A stretch of DNA of 64,000 nucleotides from Phycisphaerales bacterium. Its GTDB lineage: Bacteria; Planctomycetota; Phycisphaerae; Phycisphaerales; SM1A02. Below the pieces are notes generated by a model that made no database searches, was not told the DNA's origin, and worked only from the letters and a program-made list of their open reading frames with translations. A program made the translations under genes and the position numbers. Below are positions 35,294 to 44,272 of this stretch, piece after piece; within the stretch, counting starts at the first letter, position 1, and the number at the start of each line of letters is the position of its first letter. The stretch lies in assembly GCA_029242715.1 (NCBI GenBank), contig JAQWTL010000020.1:248001-312000 (forward strand), written 5' to 3'.

Positions 35294-35806
35294 CTACAGG
35301 TCAGATTCCAGAACCTCAGCCAACTGTTCACTCAACGCAAGGACATCGTCATCACCCAACCCCGGATCGACAACATCCACGAGTGGCGCATCAGGAGTCG
35401 AACCACGTGGTCGCATCCGCCAGGTAATGACGCCATCCTCTTCCACTCGGCCCATGAAACGGAGGAGTCGCTTTCTCATGAGTATCAGGGCCAGGACGAA
35501 TCGCAAGGAAACACGCTTTGGCTGGTCATCATCCGCCAACTGCTCGAAGATGGTCAGCAGCACCGCCTCATCAATGATCTGCTTCTTCCGATCCCCCTCC
35601 TCTGGAACGACGGTTCTCCAGAAGCTGAATAGGCCCTCTGGGCGGGTTTTTTCCTGCCAGGCCTCCAGCGAATAATCCAACCGCTTGAGGCCCTCTTCAC
35701 CGGCATCGCACAGGGTGGCCATACAGGCCGAACCGGGTGCCAGTTCGATGTCCCGTGCCGCACATCGACCCGTGGAGCGGGTAACTGGATAGCGTCCTTC
35801 GATCAT
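35294..35806 (-). CDS. Conserved small protein with cysteine pair
   Basis: From the ATG at 35806 the protein has 170 residues. The N-terminal EGRYPVTRSTGRCAARDIEL, APGSACMATL pattern (with cysteines at about 14 and 27) resembles a short planctomycete protein family in which a C-x-n-C element begins a compact domain; the second half is helical (IDEAVLLTIFEQLADDDQPK). No signal peptide is seen. I do not know its function. It begins close to cdaA in the opposite direction and ends two bases before the lipoprotein gene. Confidence 0.55.
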   Translation of the reverse strand: MIEGRYPVTRSTGRCAARDIELAPGSACMATLCDAGEEGLKRLDYSLEAWQEKTRPEGLFSFWRTVVPEEGDRKKQIIDEAVLLTIFEQLADDDQPKRVSLRFVLALILMRKRLLRFMGRVEEDGVITWRMRPRGSTPDAPLVDVVDPGLGDDDVLALSEQLAEVLESDL

Positions 35807-35909
35807 CAACGGAATCCTACGCCTTCCGGAGCAACGCTGCACGATCCCGGGGCGTTCTGGCTGCGCGGGGTATACTTGAAGTGGATCAGCCGTGGAGGCC
35901 TGTTCGTCC

Positions 35910-36779
35910 ATGCTCGATTTCTCATTCTCAGCTTTCCAGAGCTACTCTTGGTGGGAACTCCTCATCGAGTTGGGGCTGATCTGGCTGCTCGTATTCCTGG
36001 TCTTCCGTTTCCTCAGGGGAACCCGTGGCCTGGGCGTGGTAAAGGGTCTGTTCATTGGCAGCCTCTTCCTGATGCTGCTCTATGCCATTAATTTCAGTAC
36101 TGAATCCTTTGGACGACTCCAGGTCATTTTCAACTGGGGCTTCCAGATTGCTGCGATCCTGCTGATTGTGATTTTTCAACCAGAACTCCGACAAGCAGCC
36201 ATCCGAATTGGACAGACTCGATTCCTGCGATTTGGGCGAGAGCAAGGCAAGGATTTCGCTGAATCAATCAGTGAAGCCGTTGATTTCCTGGCCCGAAACC
36301 AGTTCGGAGCCCTGATTGCCATTGAACGAAGCATTCGATTGGGTGGGCTGGTCGAGGGCGGCCAGATGCTTGACGCCAAACTCAGTGCTCGACTGCTGCA
36401 GTCGATCTTCTGGCCCAACAGTCCATTGCACGATCTGGGTGTTGTGATCCGTGAAGATCGCATCCTTGCTGCAGGTGTTCAATTTCCCCTGGCCGAGGAA
36501 GGAAGCCTCCCTGTCCGTTATGGCTCACGCCATCGGGCCGCCGTCGGGCTGGCCGCCGAAAGTGACTGCGTGGTCGTCATCGTCAGTGAAGAAACTGGAA
36601 TCACTTCGATCGCCGTTGATGGCCGCCTTGAAAGCCCCATACCACGCGAACAATTCACGGCCGTATTGAGGCAAGCATTGGAAATGCCTCTGGGCAAACA
36701 GTCGACCAACTCCCAGTCTGCCCCACCAGCATCCAACCAAACCGGACAGGCCGACTCCCAACCGGTTGCGGAGTCCTGA
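35910..36779 (+). CDS. cdaA: Membrane diadenylate cyclase CdaA
   Basis: The enzyme makes cyclic di-AMP from two ATP. Three N-terminal membrane segments (LIELGLIWLLVFLVF, VVKGLFIGSLFLMLLYAI, NWGFQIAAILLIVIFQ) precede the DAC domain from about residue 95. Conserved QPELRQA, FGALIAIER and GSRHRAAVG (206-212) are present. The usual DGA catalytic motif (PLHDGAVII in most members) reads PLHDLGVVI here, with Asp175 kept but Leu176-Gly177 in place of Gly-Ala. The ATG at 35910 has GGAGG 11 bases upstream; a GTG at 35892 is possible. The partner ybbR gene follows. Confidence 0.92.
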   Translation: MLDFSFSAFQSYSWWELLIELGLIWLLVFLVFRFLRGTRGLGVVKGLFIGSLFLMLLYAINFSTESFGRLQVIFNWGFQIAAILLIVIFQPELRQAAIRIGQTRFLRFGREQGKDFAESISEAVDFLARNQFGALIAIERSIRLGGLVEGGQMLDAKLSARLLQSIFWPNSPLHDLGVVIREDRILAAGVQFPLAEEGSLPVRYGSRHRAAVGLAAESDCVVVIVSEETGITSIAVDGRLESPIPREQFTAVLRQALEMPLGKQSTNSQSAPPASNQTGQADSQPVAES

Positions 36780-36783
36780 TCTG

Positions 36784-37794
36784 ATGAAATGGAGAGGCAT
36801 AGACATCCTGACGATCATCATCGTGACAGTGGTCACGATCCTGATCTGGCTGATTGCAGAGGTCAATACCCGCGAAACCGCAACGATGACGGCAACAATC
36901 GAGTTCACCCCTCCTGGAAAAGGTGAATTCCTGGTTATGCCAAAGAAGATCAACGTGGAACTCAATGCGGAGGGGCCTCCAAAGGTCATCCAGAAACTCA
37001 ACCGACGGCTTCGTGATGTCATCGAATTTCCGATCTCCGGCCAGGGAGGTCTCCAGAAGATTGATGATCTGCCTACAGCTCTGATGGAGCTGGAGAGCAT
37101 CCGGACCACAGGAGCTTCAATCCTCTCAGCTGATCCGAACAACACGGAAGTACAGGTCGAGGAACTGGTCACTCGCACCGCCACGGTCAGAGCGCTGCTC
37201 CCTGCCGGCTCAACCGTTGAAAACGTACAGGTCAATCAGGATATTGAAGTCACTCTGCCAGCAACCGACGCCGCCAGACTTCCACAGCCCTTGATCGTTG
37301 ACGCCGAGATCGACCAGTCGGTGGTTGAGCAACTCGTTCCGGGACTCCACACCATTGAGGAAACCGTTCGATTGCCACGGGATCTCGGAATATTCGATTC
37401 GGCAACTTTCTCACCACCCAAGGTGGAAGTCACCTTCCGATTGGTGTCGCGAGTCAAAACCATTGCTGTTGAACGGGTTCGTGTACAGATCAACAGCGCT
37501 CCAGAGGATTTCGGAGAGTACCTGGTCAAACTCCCTGAACAATTCCTGCACGATGTCCAGGTCGAGGCAAACGAAGATATCGTCGCCAAACTGGAAAAAG
37601 CTGAATGCCAGGTGTTTGCTGTCGTATACCTGAGCACGAGTGACAAGGAACGTGGACTGGAGCGCAAGCCCGTTGCTTACTTCACCGTTCTCTGTCGCGA
37701 TGGAACCGGTGAAGTCGTCAACGCAACCGTGGATGGTGAAGCCCATCCTGAGATTTCACTGGAGATCACCTCGAGGGAAGTTCCCGTCGAGTAA
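36784..37794 (+). CDS. YbbR-domain protein, CdaA partner CdaR
   Basis: A single N-terminal membrane segment (IDILTIIIVTVVTILIWLIA) is followed by an extracytoplasmic chain of YbbR-like repeats (for example IEFTPPGKGEFLVMPKKINV, and VAYLSTSDKERGLERKPVAY equivalents). CdaR proteins of this type bind CdaA and regulate c-di-AMP synthesis. The gene starts 4 bases after the cdaA stop, at an ATG with GGAG upstream; a GTG-less ATG at 36766 is open but overlaps cdaA. The order cdaA-cdaR is conserved in many bacteria. Confidence 0.8.
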   Translation: MKWRGIDILTIIIVTVVTILIWLIAEVNTRETATMTATIEFTPPGKGEFLVMPKKINVELNAEGPPKVIQKLNRRLRDVIEFPISGQGGLQKIDDLPTALMELESIRTTGASILSADPNNTEVQVEELVTRTATVRALLPAGSTVENVQVNQDIEVTLPATDAARLPQPLIVDAEIDQSVVEQLVPGLHTIEETVRLPRDLGIFDSATFSPPKVEVTFRLVSRVKTIAVERVRVQINSAPEDFGEYLVKLPEQFLHDVQVEANEDIVAKLEKAECQVFAVVYLSTSDKERGLERKPVAYFTVLCRDGTGEVVNATVDGEAHPEISLEITSREVPVE

Positions 37795-37827
37795 GTCTGC
37801 TTCAAGCCAGACCTGCATTCGAATTTG

Positions 37828-39141
37828 TCATTTCCATCGAGTAGCGTGCCAGGCCTTCTTGCCACGCTTCAGAAGAATCGTATGGCCATGCAGGAGATCC
37901 CCACTCATCAGCCTGCGATCAAGTGCCCCCTCGCCATCAAGCTTCTCGCCATTGATTGCGATTGAACCGTTCTTCAGGAACTCACGAGCCTCTCGCTTGG
38001 AACCGGCCAGGCTCGTCTCCGGCAGGAGATCCACCAGGAGAACGCCTTCACCGAGCTGATCGATCACATGGGATGAATGGGGAACATCCGCAAAGACATC
38101 CGCCAGCTGGAGATCATCCAGGGTACGGATGTCACCACCAAACAAGGCTGCCGCTGCTGCTTCAGCCCGATCAACCTCTTCCTGACCGTGCATCATCCGG
38201 GTGACCTCATTGGCAAGGGCCCGCTGGGCCAGGCGCTCGTGCGGCTTCTCCGCATGACGTCTCTCGAGATCCTCAATCGTTTCCTTGTCCAGGAAGGTGA
38301 AGAAGCGAAGGTACTTGCCCGTGTCCTCATCAGAGGCGTTGAGCCAGAACTGGTGAAAAGCCCACGGGCTTGTACGTTCTGCAGTCAGCCAGATGGCTCC
38401 GGATTCGGATTTTCCAAACTTTGTCCCATCAGCCTTGGTCACGAGTGGACCAGTAATGCCATAACCACGCGGTGATGACTCTGGCTGTTCAATCATGTCC
38501 CGTCGAATCAAGTCGATTCCACAAACAATATTTCCGTATTGATCTGATCCTGCTATCTGGAGCGTGCAGTCCATTGTTCGACGCAGGTGGAGAAAGTCAT
38601 AGGCCTGCAGAAGCATGTAGGAGAATTCCGTATACGAAATCCCCTGCTCTCGATTCTCAAGGCGATCACGGACCGAATCCTTCTGAATCATCGCGTTGAC
38701 CGAGAAGTGCTTTCCCACATCCCTGAGAACCTCAAGGAACCCGAGTTCTCCCAGCCAGTCCACGTTGTTTACCAATACCGCCGCATTGGGAGAAGTCTGC
38801 TCGAAATCCAGCACCCGCTCGAAGACACGACTGCAGGCAGCCACGTTGGAGGCCACCTTCTCACGGGTCAGAAGGCTTCGTTCCGCATCCTTGCCGGATG
38901 GATCACCGATGAGACCGGTCCCCCCACCCATCAGAACGATGGGACGATGGCCATGCCTTTGCAGGTGTCCAAGCAACATGATCGGCATGAGGTTGCCGAT
39001 CGTGAGACTGTCGTTGGTCGGGTCGAATCCGCAATAGCCCACACGAGCGGCACTATTCAGAAAACCTGGAAGTTCGTCATCGGCCGTGGTCTGATGAATC
39101 AGGCCTCGCCACTTGAGTTCTTCAAGCAAGCCTCCGCTCAT
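37828..39141 (-). CDS. tyrS: Tyrosyl-tRNA synthetase
   Basis: This is a class I synthetase. The class I region is DPTNDSLTIGNL (in place of the common HIGH-type LHIGHL) and the second motif is DGTKFGKSESG. The GGGTGLIGDPSGK block near residue 70 and the tyrosine-site VCGIDLIRRDM, AGSDQYGN motifs are all present. The C-terminal S4-like RNA-binding domain (AREFLKNGSIAINGE) follows. From the ATG at 39141 (437 residues) it overlaps the upstream membrane-protein gene by 4 bases. The Thr-Ile-Gly-Asn variant is known in part of the family. Confidence 0.94.
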   Translation of the reverse strand: MSGGLLEELKWRGLIHQTTADDELPGFLNSAARVGYCGFDPTNDSLTIGNLMPIMLLGHLQRHGHRPIVLMGGGTGLIGDPSGKDAERSLLTREKVASNVAACSRVFERVLDFEQTSPNAAVLVNNVDWLGELGFLEVLRDVGKHFSVNAMIQKDSVRDRLENREQGISYTEFSYMLLQAYDFLHLRRTMDCTLQIAGSDQYGNIVCGIDLIRRDMIEQPESSPRGYGITGPLVTKADGTKFGKSESGAIWLTAERTSPWAFHQFWLNASDEDTGKYLRFFTFLDKETIEDLERRHAEKPHERLAQRALANEVTRMMHGQEEVDRAEAAAAALFGGDIRTLDDLQLADVFADVPHSSHVIDQLGEGVLLVDLLPETSLAGSKREAREFLKNGSIAINGEKLDGEGALDRRLMSGDLLHGHTILLKRGKKAWHATRWK

Positions 39142-39908
39142 TGCCCACCACCCCAATCAGATGATGGCAGTCGGTCATTCGCCCAGCCAGCCACTTCCTC
39201 ACGGATACTCCGGCGACCCAGAAAGATCAGCAGGAAGACAGGCCAGATGATCATGATCAATCCAATGACACCGATCGTGATCGTTCCCGATATCTGGATG
39301 ACATCAACAGTCACAGGTATTTCTTCACCCTGCTTGTCTGCCTCAGCCTGCATCTGATTCATGATTTCATCAAGGATGGGGCCACTGATGAGCCAACTCA
39401 TGAATAGACACCAGCCAATCGCAGTCAGGATCCGCAACCACGACCACACCTTCAGAGATGACACGGACCATGGTGAGCGTCGCAATACACCGATTCCAGC
39501 ACAAAGCAACCAGATGGACATTCCTGTTGAAACGATGTTGATCGCGATATCCGTAGCTGCCGAGCCAGAGGACAGATCAAAGTTCGTATTCGACTCGAAG
39601 GAATAGGAAAACGATTCGCCATCTGCTTGCTCAGAGCTTTCAACAGGCAGACCCTCTTCGCCATGGCTTTCTTCAGAAATGCCTTGATCAATTGGCGACT
39701 GTGTGAAGGAGTCTGGCGCTACAAGCTGAAGGATTGAGGATCCCGAACTACAACCCCAGCACATGATTCCCAACGAAGCCAGGATGATTGATATTGTGCC
39801 GATGACCCCTGGCCATGAACTTCGAGTTAATGGCGACTGGGCTGCTGTCGATACAGGAGCCATTCCGCCAGGGCCCTCACCTTCCAAAGAACGACGAAGA
39901 GAATTCAT
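39138..39908 (-). CDS. Multi-pass membrane protein
   Basis: The 256-residue protein has about four membrane segments: VIGTISIILASLGIMCWGC, AATDIAINIVSTGMSIWLLC, LRILTAIGWCLFMSWLI and GTITIGVIGLIMIIWPVFLL. Between the first two is an acidic, serine-rich loop (EESHGEEGLPVESSEQADGE). I do not recognise a family. It overlaps tyrS and lies downstream of pheS, so it may be co-transcribed with both, which gives no functional hint. Confidence 0.65.
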   Translation of the reverse strand: MNSLRRSLEGEGPGGMAPVSTAAQSPLTRSSWPGVIGTISIILASLGIMCWGCSSGSSILQLVAPDSFTQSPIDQGISEESHGEEGLPVESSEQADGESFSYSFESNTNFDLSSGSAATDIAINIVSTGMSIWLLCAGIGVLRRSPWSVSSLKVWSWLRILTAIGWCLFMSWLISGPILDEIMNQMQAEADKQGEEIPVTVDVIQISGTITIGVIGLIMIIWPVFLLIFLGRRSIREEVAGWANDRLPSSDWGGGQ

Positions 39909-39935
39909 TTGTTGGGATCCTATTGACTGTACTGC

Positions 39936-40913
39936 TCAGAATTGTCGCAGGAAGCGAGCATCATTTTCAAAGAGCCAGCGAATATCTGGAATGCCATATT
40001 TACGCATGGCGATACGTTCTATTCCTAATCCAAATGCAAACCCTGTCCATTCCTCCGGGTCATATCCAACGGCCTTGAATACATTCGGATCCACCATGCC
40101 ACAGCCTCCAAGTTCAACCCATTGCATCTTGCCACGTACTGGCATGCGCATGTCCACTTCTGCCGAAGGCTCAGTGAAGGGGAAGAAACTCGGACGCATG
40201 CGAAGATCGGCCTTGGGACCAAAGAACGTTCTGGCGAAATGGAACAACGTTGCCTTCAGATCAACCAGTGTCACACCGCGGTCAACACACAGGCCTTCTA
40301 CCTGGTGGAACATGCTGTAATGCGTCGCATCGTGGGTATCAGGTCGATACACCCTGCCTGGAGAAATGATGCGAAGAGGCGGTGGAGAGTTTTCCATCAC
40401 CCGGATCTGGACCGTGGACGTCTGGGTGCGAAGCATCCCGCCGCCTTCCAGGAAGAAGTTGTCACTCGGCTCACGAGCAGGGTGTGCTTCGGGCATGTTG
40501 AGCGCTTCGAAGTTGTACCACTCATTCTCTACCTCTGGACCCTCTGCCACTGTGAAGCCCATTCGACTGAAGACGTCGATGATTTCCTCGATGGTTCGGG
40601 ACAGGATGTGCTGGCGACCGAGGCCTGCGGGCAGACCAGGTTCAGTCACATCAAGTGGTGGACCAGCCGGTGCCACATCATCTGCTCGGTGAGCCTTGAA
40701 AGCAGCTTCCAATGACTTCTTCAGCGCGTTCATCCGCTGCCCATAAGCTGGGCGATCTTCCGGAGGACAGGTCTTCATGTCGGCCATCAGCGACTTCAGC
40801 CGACCCTTGCTTCCCAGCCAGGCAATACGCCACTGCTCCAGAGCAGCCTTGTCAGTCATCTGGCCAAGCCCCTGGAGGGCCTCTTCTTCAATCTTGTCGA
40901 TGGATGAAATCAT
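39936..40913 (-). CDS. pheS: Phenylalanyl-tRNA synthetase alpha subunit
   Basis: This is a class II synthetase subunit. The N-terminal coiled coil (EEEALQGLGQMTDKAALEQW) leads to motif 1 (IIDVFSRMGFTVAEGPEVEN), the motif 2 region (RVYRPDTHDATHYSMFHQVE) and the motif 3 block (GFAFGLGIERIAMRKYGIPD). The ATG at 40913 gives 325 residues; the longer frame to 40949 adds a weak leader. Its usual partner pheT is not downstream here and must lie outside the window. Confidence 0.95.
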   Translation of the reverse strand: MISSIDKIEEEALQGLGQMTDKAALEQWRIAWLGSKGRLKSLMADMKTCPPEDRPAYGQRMNALKKSLEAAFKAHRADDVAPAGPPLDVTEPGLPAGLGRQHILSRTIEEIIDVFSRMGFTVAEGPEVENEWYNFEALNMPEAHPAREPSDNFFLEGGGMLRTQTSTVQIRVMENSPPPLRIISPGRVYRPDTHDATHYSMFHQVEGLCVDRGVTLVDLKATLFHFARTFFGPKADLRMRPSFFPFTEPSAEVDMRMPVRGKMQWVELGGCGMVDPNVFKAVGYDPEEWTGFAFGLGIERIAMRKYGIPDIRWLFENDARFLRQF

Positions 40914-40985
40914 GGGCGGGACACAGTGTATCTCCAGGCGGGCGGACATGATCGGCCCCTGAATGCCGATGTTCCTGCCTAAGAA

Positions 40986-41015
40986 ATCACCCCCCCCGCA
41001 TGCGGGAGGGGTGAT
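40986..41015 (-). terminator. Terminator-like palindrome after rplQ
   Basis: Arms 40986-41000 and 41001-41015 are complementary at 14 of 15 positions (ATCACCCC... against ...GGGGTGAT), with a central GCATGC. On the minus strand it is followed by ATTTCTT. It lies 28 bases beyond the rplQ stop and is the likely 3' end of the ribosomal supercluster. Confidence 0.65.
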
Positions 41016-41042
41016 GGTGTACCAATCAGATGAGAGGAAGGC

Positions 41043-41771
41043 TCAGTCCTTCTTCTCTTGCTCAGCAGCGGCATCATCGCCACCGGCTTCATCTGTTGCC
41101 TCCACCTGATCGGTGGATTCCTCAGATACGACCTCTTCGACTGGGGTCTCTTCAACCACCTCTGCCTCGGGCTCGGCAACTGCAGTCGCAGTGCCACCAC
41201 GGTCATCGCCAAGCTTCTTGGCATAGGCCGTACGCTTGTCAGCCTGACGGCGGCGACCAGAAGTTCCGCCACCAATCTCAGGGCCGCCTTCCTCACCAAC
41301 GAGTTGAAGGATGACCAGATCAGCAGCATCACCAAGACGATGGCGACCGGTACTCACGATGCGGGTATATCCCCCATCACGATCTGAGTAACGAGGCGCG
41401 ACCTTGGTCAGAACATGCTGGACAAGGCGAGGGGCCTTCTTGACATCGCCATAACGAGTGAACTTGATGTCCTCCTCGCTGGGCAGATCGAAGTACGCAT
41501 TTTCCTTGGCCGAGTCACGAACGTTCGGGTCTGCCACCCAACTGTGGATCTTGCGATCCGTGAGTGTCGACTCGATCTGGCGACGGGCATGGAAAGTGCC
41601 TCGCTTGGCAAGCGTGATGATCTTCTCTATGAAGGGTTGAACAGCCTTGGCCTTGGGACGTGTTGTCTCGATCTGACCGTGCTCAAACAGCCCGGCAGCG
41701 AGATTGCGGAGCATCGCACGCCTATGGGCGCTTGTTCTGCTCAACTGTTTTCCATTGATTCGATTACGCAT
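41043..41771 (-). CDS. rplQ: Ribosomal protein bL17 with acidic C-terminal extension
   Basis: The bL17 core is at residues of about 1-150 (RTSAHRRAMLRNLAAGLFEH, TTRPKAKAVQPFIEKII, ARRQIESTLTDRK). The conserved GGYTRIV motif is at about 133. The family is normally 115-130 residues, but this one has 242, the rest being a lysine/arginine patch (RRRQADKRTAYAKK) followed by a strongly acidic tail of about 50 residues (EPEAEVVEETPVEEVVSEES). It is the last gene of the alpha operon. Confidence 0.93.
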   Translation of the reverse strand: MRNRINGKQLSRTSAHRRAMLRNLAAGLFEHGQIETTRPKAKAVQPFIEKIITLAKRGTFHARRQIESTLTDRKIHSWVADPNVRDSAKENAYFDLPSEEDIKFTRYGDVKKAPRLVQHVLTKVAPRYSDRDGGYTRIVSTGRHRLGDAADLVILQLVGEEGGPEIGGGTSGRRRQADKRTAYAKKLGDDRGGTATAVAEPEAEVVEETPVEEVVSEESTDQVEATDEAGGDDAAAEQEKKD

Positions 41772-41818
41772 GGTCCTGCTCCCGATTCAAGGCGTCACCG
41801 CCCGGAATCCTGTCGCCG

Positions 41819-42847
41819 TCATAACGGCAAGTTCTTCTGCTCAGGTGCCTGATAACCCTCTGGCAATTGCATGCCGAGAGACAGACTGAGTTCTTCAAGC
41901 TTCTTCTTTACTTCACGCAAGGACGTCTTGCCGAAGCTGCGAACTGCCAGGAGTGACGGTTCATCCTTGATGACCAACTCGGAAACCGTTTCAATCTGAG
42001 CAGTTTCCAGACAATTGTTCGCTCGAACAGTCAGGTCAAGATCCATCACCGACATGTTCAGTTTGTTGATTAGTTCCTCGTCAACAGCTGCCACTGCCGC
42101 TGCTTCCTCGGAAACGACCGATGCCCCCATGTCACTCACCTGGACAAAGGGATTCAGGTGCTTGCGAAGGATCTTGGCAGCCTCGACCAAGGCCATGTCA
42201 GGTGACACGGTGCCGTCCGTCCAGACATCCAGGACAAGACGATCGTAGTTGGTCTTCTGGCCGACGCGAGTATCTTCGACGCGGTACCGGACACGCTGAA
42301 CAGGGCTGAAGACGGAATCCAATGGAATTTCGCCGATCACCTGATCTTCACTGCCACGGGTGTATTTGTCTGAAGCGGGCTCGTAACCACGCCCACGCAT
42401 TACGGTCAACTCGATATCGAGTGACACATTGTCCGTAAGCGTTGCGATCACGTGCTTGGGATTATGGATCGTGATGCTGGGATCAGCCTCGAGCAGATCT
42501 GCAGTGACCTCGCCAGGGCCATTGGCCGAAAGCTTCATGGTCCGTGCATCATTGACCTCGCCATCAAGACTGACAACGACACCCTTGAGGTTCAGAATCA
42601 GATCCGTGACATCTTCCATGACGCCAGGCATTGTCGTGAACTCATGCTCAACACCCTTGATGGTGATGTCAGTGATCGCAGCACCTTCGATGCTGCTGAG
42701 CAGAATTCGACGAAGGCTGTTTCCGATCGTGGTACCAAAGCCACGCTCAAAAGGTTCGACGACGAAACGACCGAACGTCTCCGTACTTGAACCGAGGTCC
42801 AGGTCGACACGTGCGGGTAACTCCAATCCTCTCCAGCGAATATGCAT
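41819..42847 (-). CDS. rpoA: RNA polymerase alpha subunit
   Basis: The alpha subunit nucleates RNA polymerase assembly and its C-terminal domain contacts promoter UP elements and activators. The N-terminal domain shows the typical FERGFGTTIGNSLRRILLSS, IEGAAITDITIKGVEHEF, and the C-terminal domain NCLETAQIETVSELV and LLAVRSFGKTSLREVKKKLE. The ATG at 42847 gives 342 residues, the usual size; the open frame to 43015 is not conserved. rpsK lies upstream; rpsD, which usually lies between them, is missing. Confidence 0.97.
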   Translation of the reverse strand: MHIRWRGLELPARVDLDLGSSTETFGRFVVEPFERGFGTTIGNSLRRILLSSIEGAAITDITIKGVEHEFTTMPGVMEDVTDLILNLKGVVVSLDGEVNDARTMKLSANGPGEVTADLLEADPSITIHNPKHVIATLTDNVSLDIELTVMRGRGYEPASDKYTRGSEDQVIGEIPLDSVFSPVQRVRYRVEDTRVGQKTNYDRLVLDVWTDGTVSPDMALVEAAKILRKHLNPFVQVSDMGASVVSEEAAAVAAVDEELINKLNMSVMDLDLTVRANNCLETAQIETVSELVIKDEPSLLAVRSFGKTSLREVKKKLEELSLSLGMQLPEGYQAPEQKNLPL

Positions 42848-42984
42848 GTCATTTGATCCAATCCGGTGGTCTTCATTTTCTGGCAACCTTCCCGGTATCC
42901 CGGCTGAGCCCTGCCACCGCAGTAGGCTCGCCATCCGTATCCGGTCAGGCGACTGGCAACACGCCAGTCGATATTCGTTATCAA

Positions 42985-43356
42985 TCAGACGCGGCGCTGT
43001 TTCCTTGAACGGCATCCGTTGTGTGGAATTGGCGTGTGGTCCTCGACAGCAGTGATGCTCAGACCAGCGTGATCAAGGCCGGTGACAGCCGCTTCACGAC
43101 CGGAACCAGGACCCTTGATGCGTACCTCGACTTCACGGACACCCATTCGCTTGGCTTTGGATGCCGATCGCTCTGCAGCTCGAGTTGCCGCAAATGGCGT
43201 TGCCTTACGGGCACCCTTGAAGCCAACCGTTCCAGCGGAATCCCAGCACAATGTTTCACCACTCACGTCCGTGAAGGTCACGATGGTGTTGTTGAAGCTG
43301 GCGTGCACGTGCACGATTGCCTTGATGATGTTGCGTCGTAGTTTCTTCTTACTCAT
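42985..43356 (-). CDS. rpsK: Ribosomal protein uS11
   Basis: This 123-residue platform protein of the 30S subunit begins at the ATG at 43356 and shows the diagnostic [36 protein letters not shown] and [12 protein letters not shown]. It follows rpsM with a spacer of about 100 bases that contains no gene. Confidence 0.97.
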   Translation of the reverse strand: MSKKKLRRNIIKAIVHVHASFNNTIVTFTDVSGETLCWDSAGTVGFKGARKATPFAATRAAERSASKAKRMGVREVEVRIKGPGSGREAAVTGLDHAGLSITAVEDHTPIPHNGCRSRKQRRV

Positions 43357-43460
43357 AGCTCGTTCGTTTCCTCGCTTGAACGGTTCCTTCTCCCTTTCAG
43401 GCAGGAACCTCGCGTTATCAGGCACATACTCATGCGCCTTTGTTATTCATACGATCAGGA

Positions 43461-43841
43461 TCAAGCGCCCTTGACGCCCTTCTTGCCGGCGACGGTCTTC
43501 TTACGACCCTTTCTGGTGCGAGCATTGCATTTGGTCCGCTGCCCTCGAGTCGGAAGACCACGACGATGGCGGTCACCACGATAGGAACGGATATCACGCA
43601 GCCTCTGGATGTTCTGAGCCATCTGACGCTTCAGCGCACCTTCGACGATATAACCCTCGTCGATCACGCTGGAGATCTGACTGACATCAGGCTCGCTCAG
43701 CTCACCGGCCTTCTTGTCCGGATCCACACCTGCCGCAGCAAGAATGTCATCCGCAAACTTCGGACCGATACCATGGATATAACGAAGGGCGTATCGCACC
43801 TTCTTGCGTTCCGGAATATCGACACCTGCAATACGTGGCAT
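43461..43841 (-). CDS. rpsM: Ribosomal protein uS13
   Basis: This is a 30S head protein of 126 residues. It starts PRIAGVDIPERKKVRYALRY, has the helix-two-turn-helix GIGPKFADDILAAAGVD, and ends in the basic HRRGLPTRGQRTKCNART tail. It follows rpmJ, as usual. Confidence 0.97.
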   Translation of the reverse strand: MPRIAGVDIPERKKVRYALRYIHGIGPKFADDILAAAGVDPDKKAGELSEPDVSQISSVIDEGYIVEGALKRQMAQNIQRLRDIRSYRGDRHRRGLPTRGQRTKCNARTRKGRKKTVAGKKGVKGA

Positions 43842-43890
43842 CTCGTTCGCTCCTTGCGGGGCGGTGACACTCGCCTAGCGAGCATCAACC

Positions 43891-44007
43891 CTAACCCTGT
43901 CGCTGCTTAAGCCTCGGGTTCTTCTTGTTGATGATGTAACGCTTGCCCTTGCGGATTACGATCTGGCAATCCGTGGTTCGACGTCGAATACTGCTTTTAA
44001 CCTTCAT
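43891..44007 (-). CDS. rpmJ: Ribosomal protein bL36, cysteine-poor form
   Basis: I read this short gene by hand from the sequence: 38 residues, beginning [20 protein letters not shown] and ending [13 protein letters not shown]. It lies between infA and rpsM in the standard place. Zinc-binding bL36 normally has C-x2-C-x12-C-x4-H. Only one cysteine (DCQ) is left here, so this is a zinc-free (C-) form that still has the [14 protein letters not shown] core. Confidence 0.95.
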   Translation of the reverse strand: MKVKSSIRRRTTDCQIVIRKGKRYIINKKNPRLKQRQG

Positions 44008-44034
44008 GCGTTCACCCGTTCTTCCTATTTACCG

Positions 44035-44250
44035 TCACTGTCGATAGACAATGCGGCCTTTCGTCATGTCATATGGGCTCAACTCGACCTTGACCTTGTC
44101 CCCTGGAAGGATTCGGATGTAGAACTTCCTCATCCGACCGCTGATGTAGGCGAGAATCTGCTGACCATTTTCCAACTCGACTTTGAATCGAGTATCTGGC
44201 AGCGCCTCGGTCACAACGGCATCAAGGGTGATCTTTTCTTCTTTGGCCAT
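44035..44250 (-). CDS. infA: Translation initiation factor IF-1
   Basis: From the ATG at 44250 the protein has 71 residues, the normal size, with the S1/OB-fold motifs [16 protein letters not shown] and [17 protein letters not shown]. The longer open frame to 44301 would overlap secY. It lies between secY and rpmJ; adk and map are absent from this junction. Confidence 0.97.
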   Translation of the reverse strand: MAKEEKITLDAVVTEALPDTRFKVELENGQQILAYISGRMRKFYIRILPGDKVKVELSPYDMTKGRIVYRQ

Positions 44251-44272
44251 GCTGTACCCAGTTCCTCCGCCT

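Noticed and set aside
42847-43015. N-terminal extension of rpoA
   Set aside because: The extra residues are not alpha-like; the ATG at 42847 gives the standard length and N-terminus.
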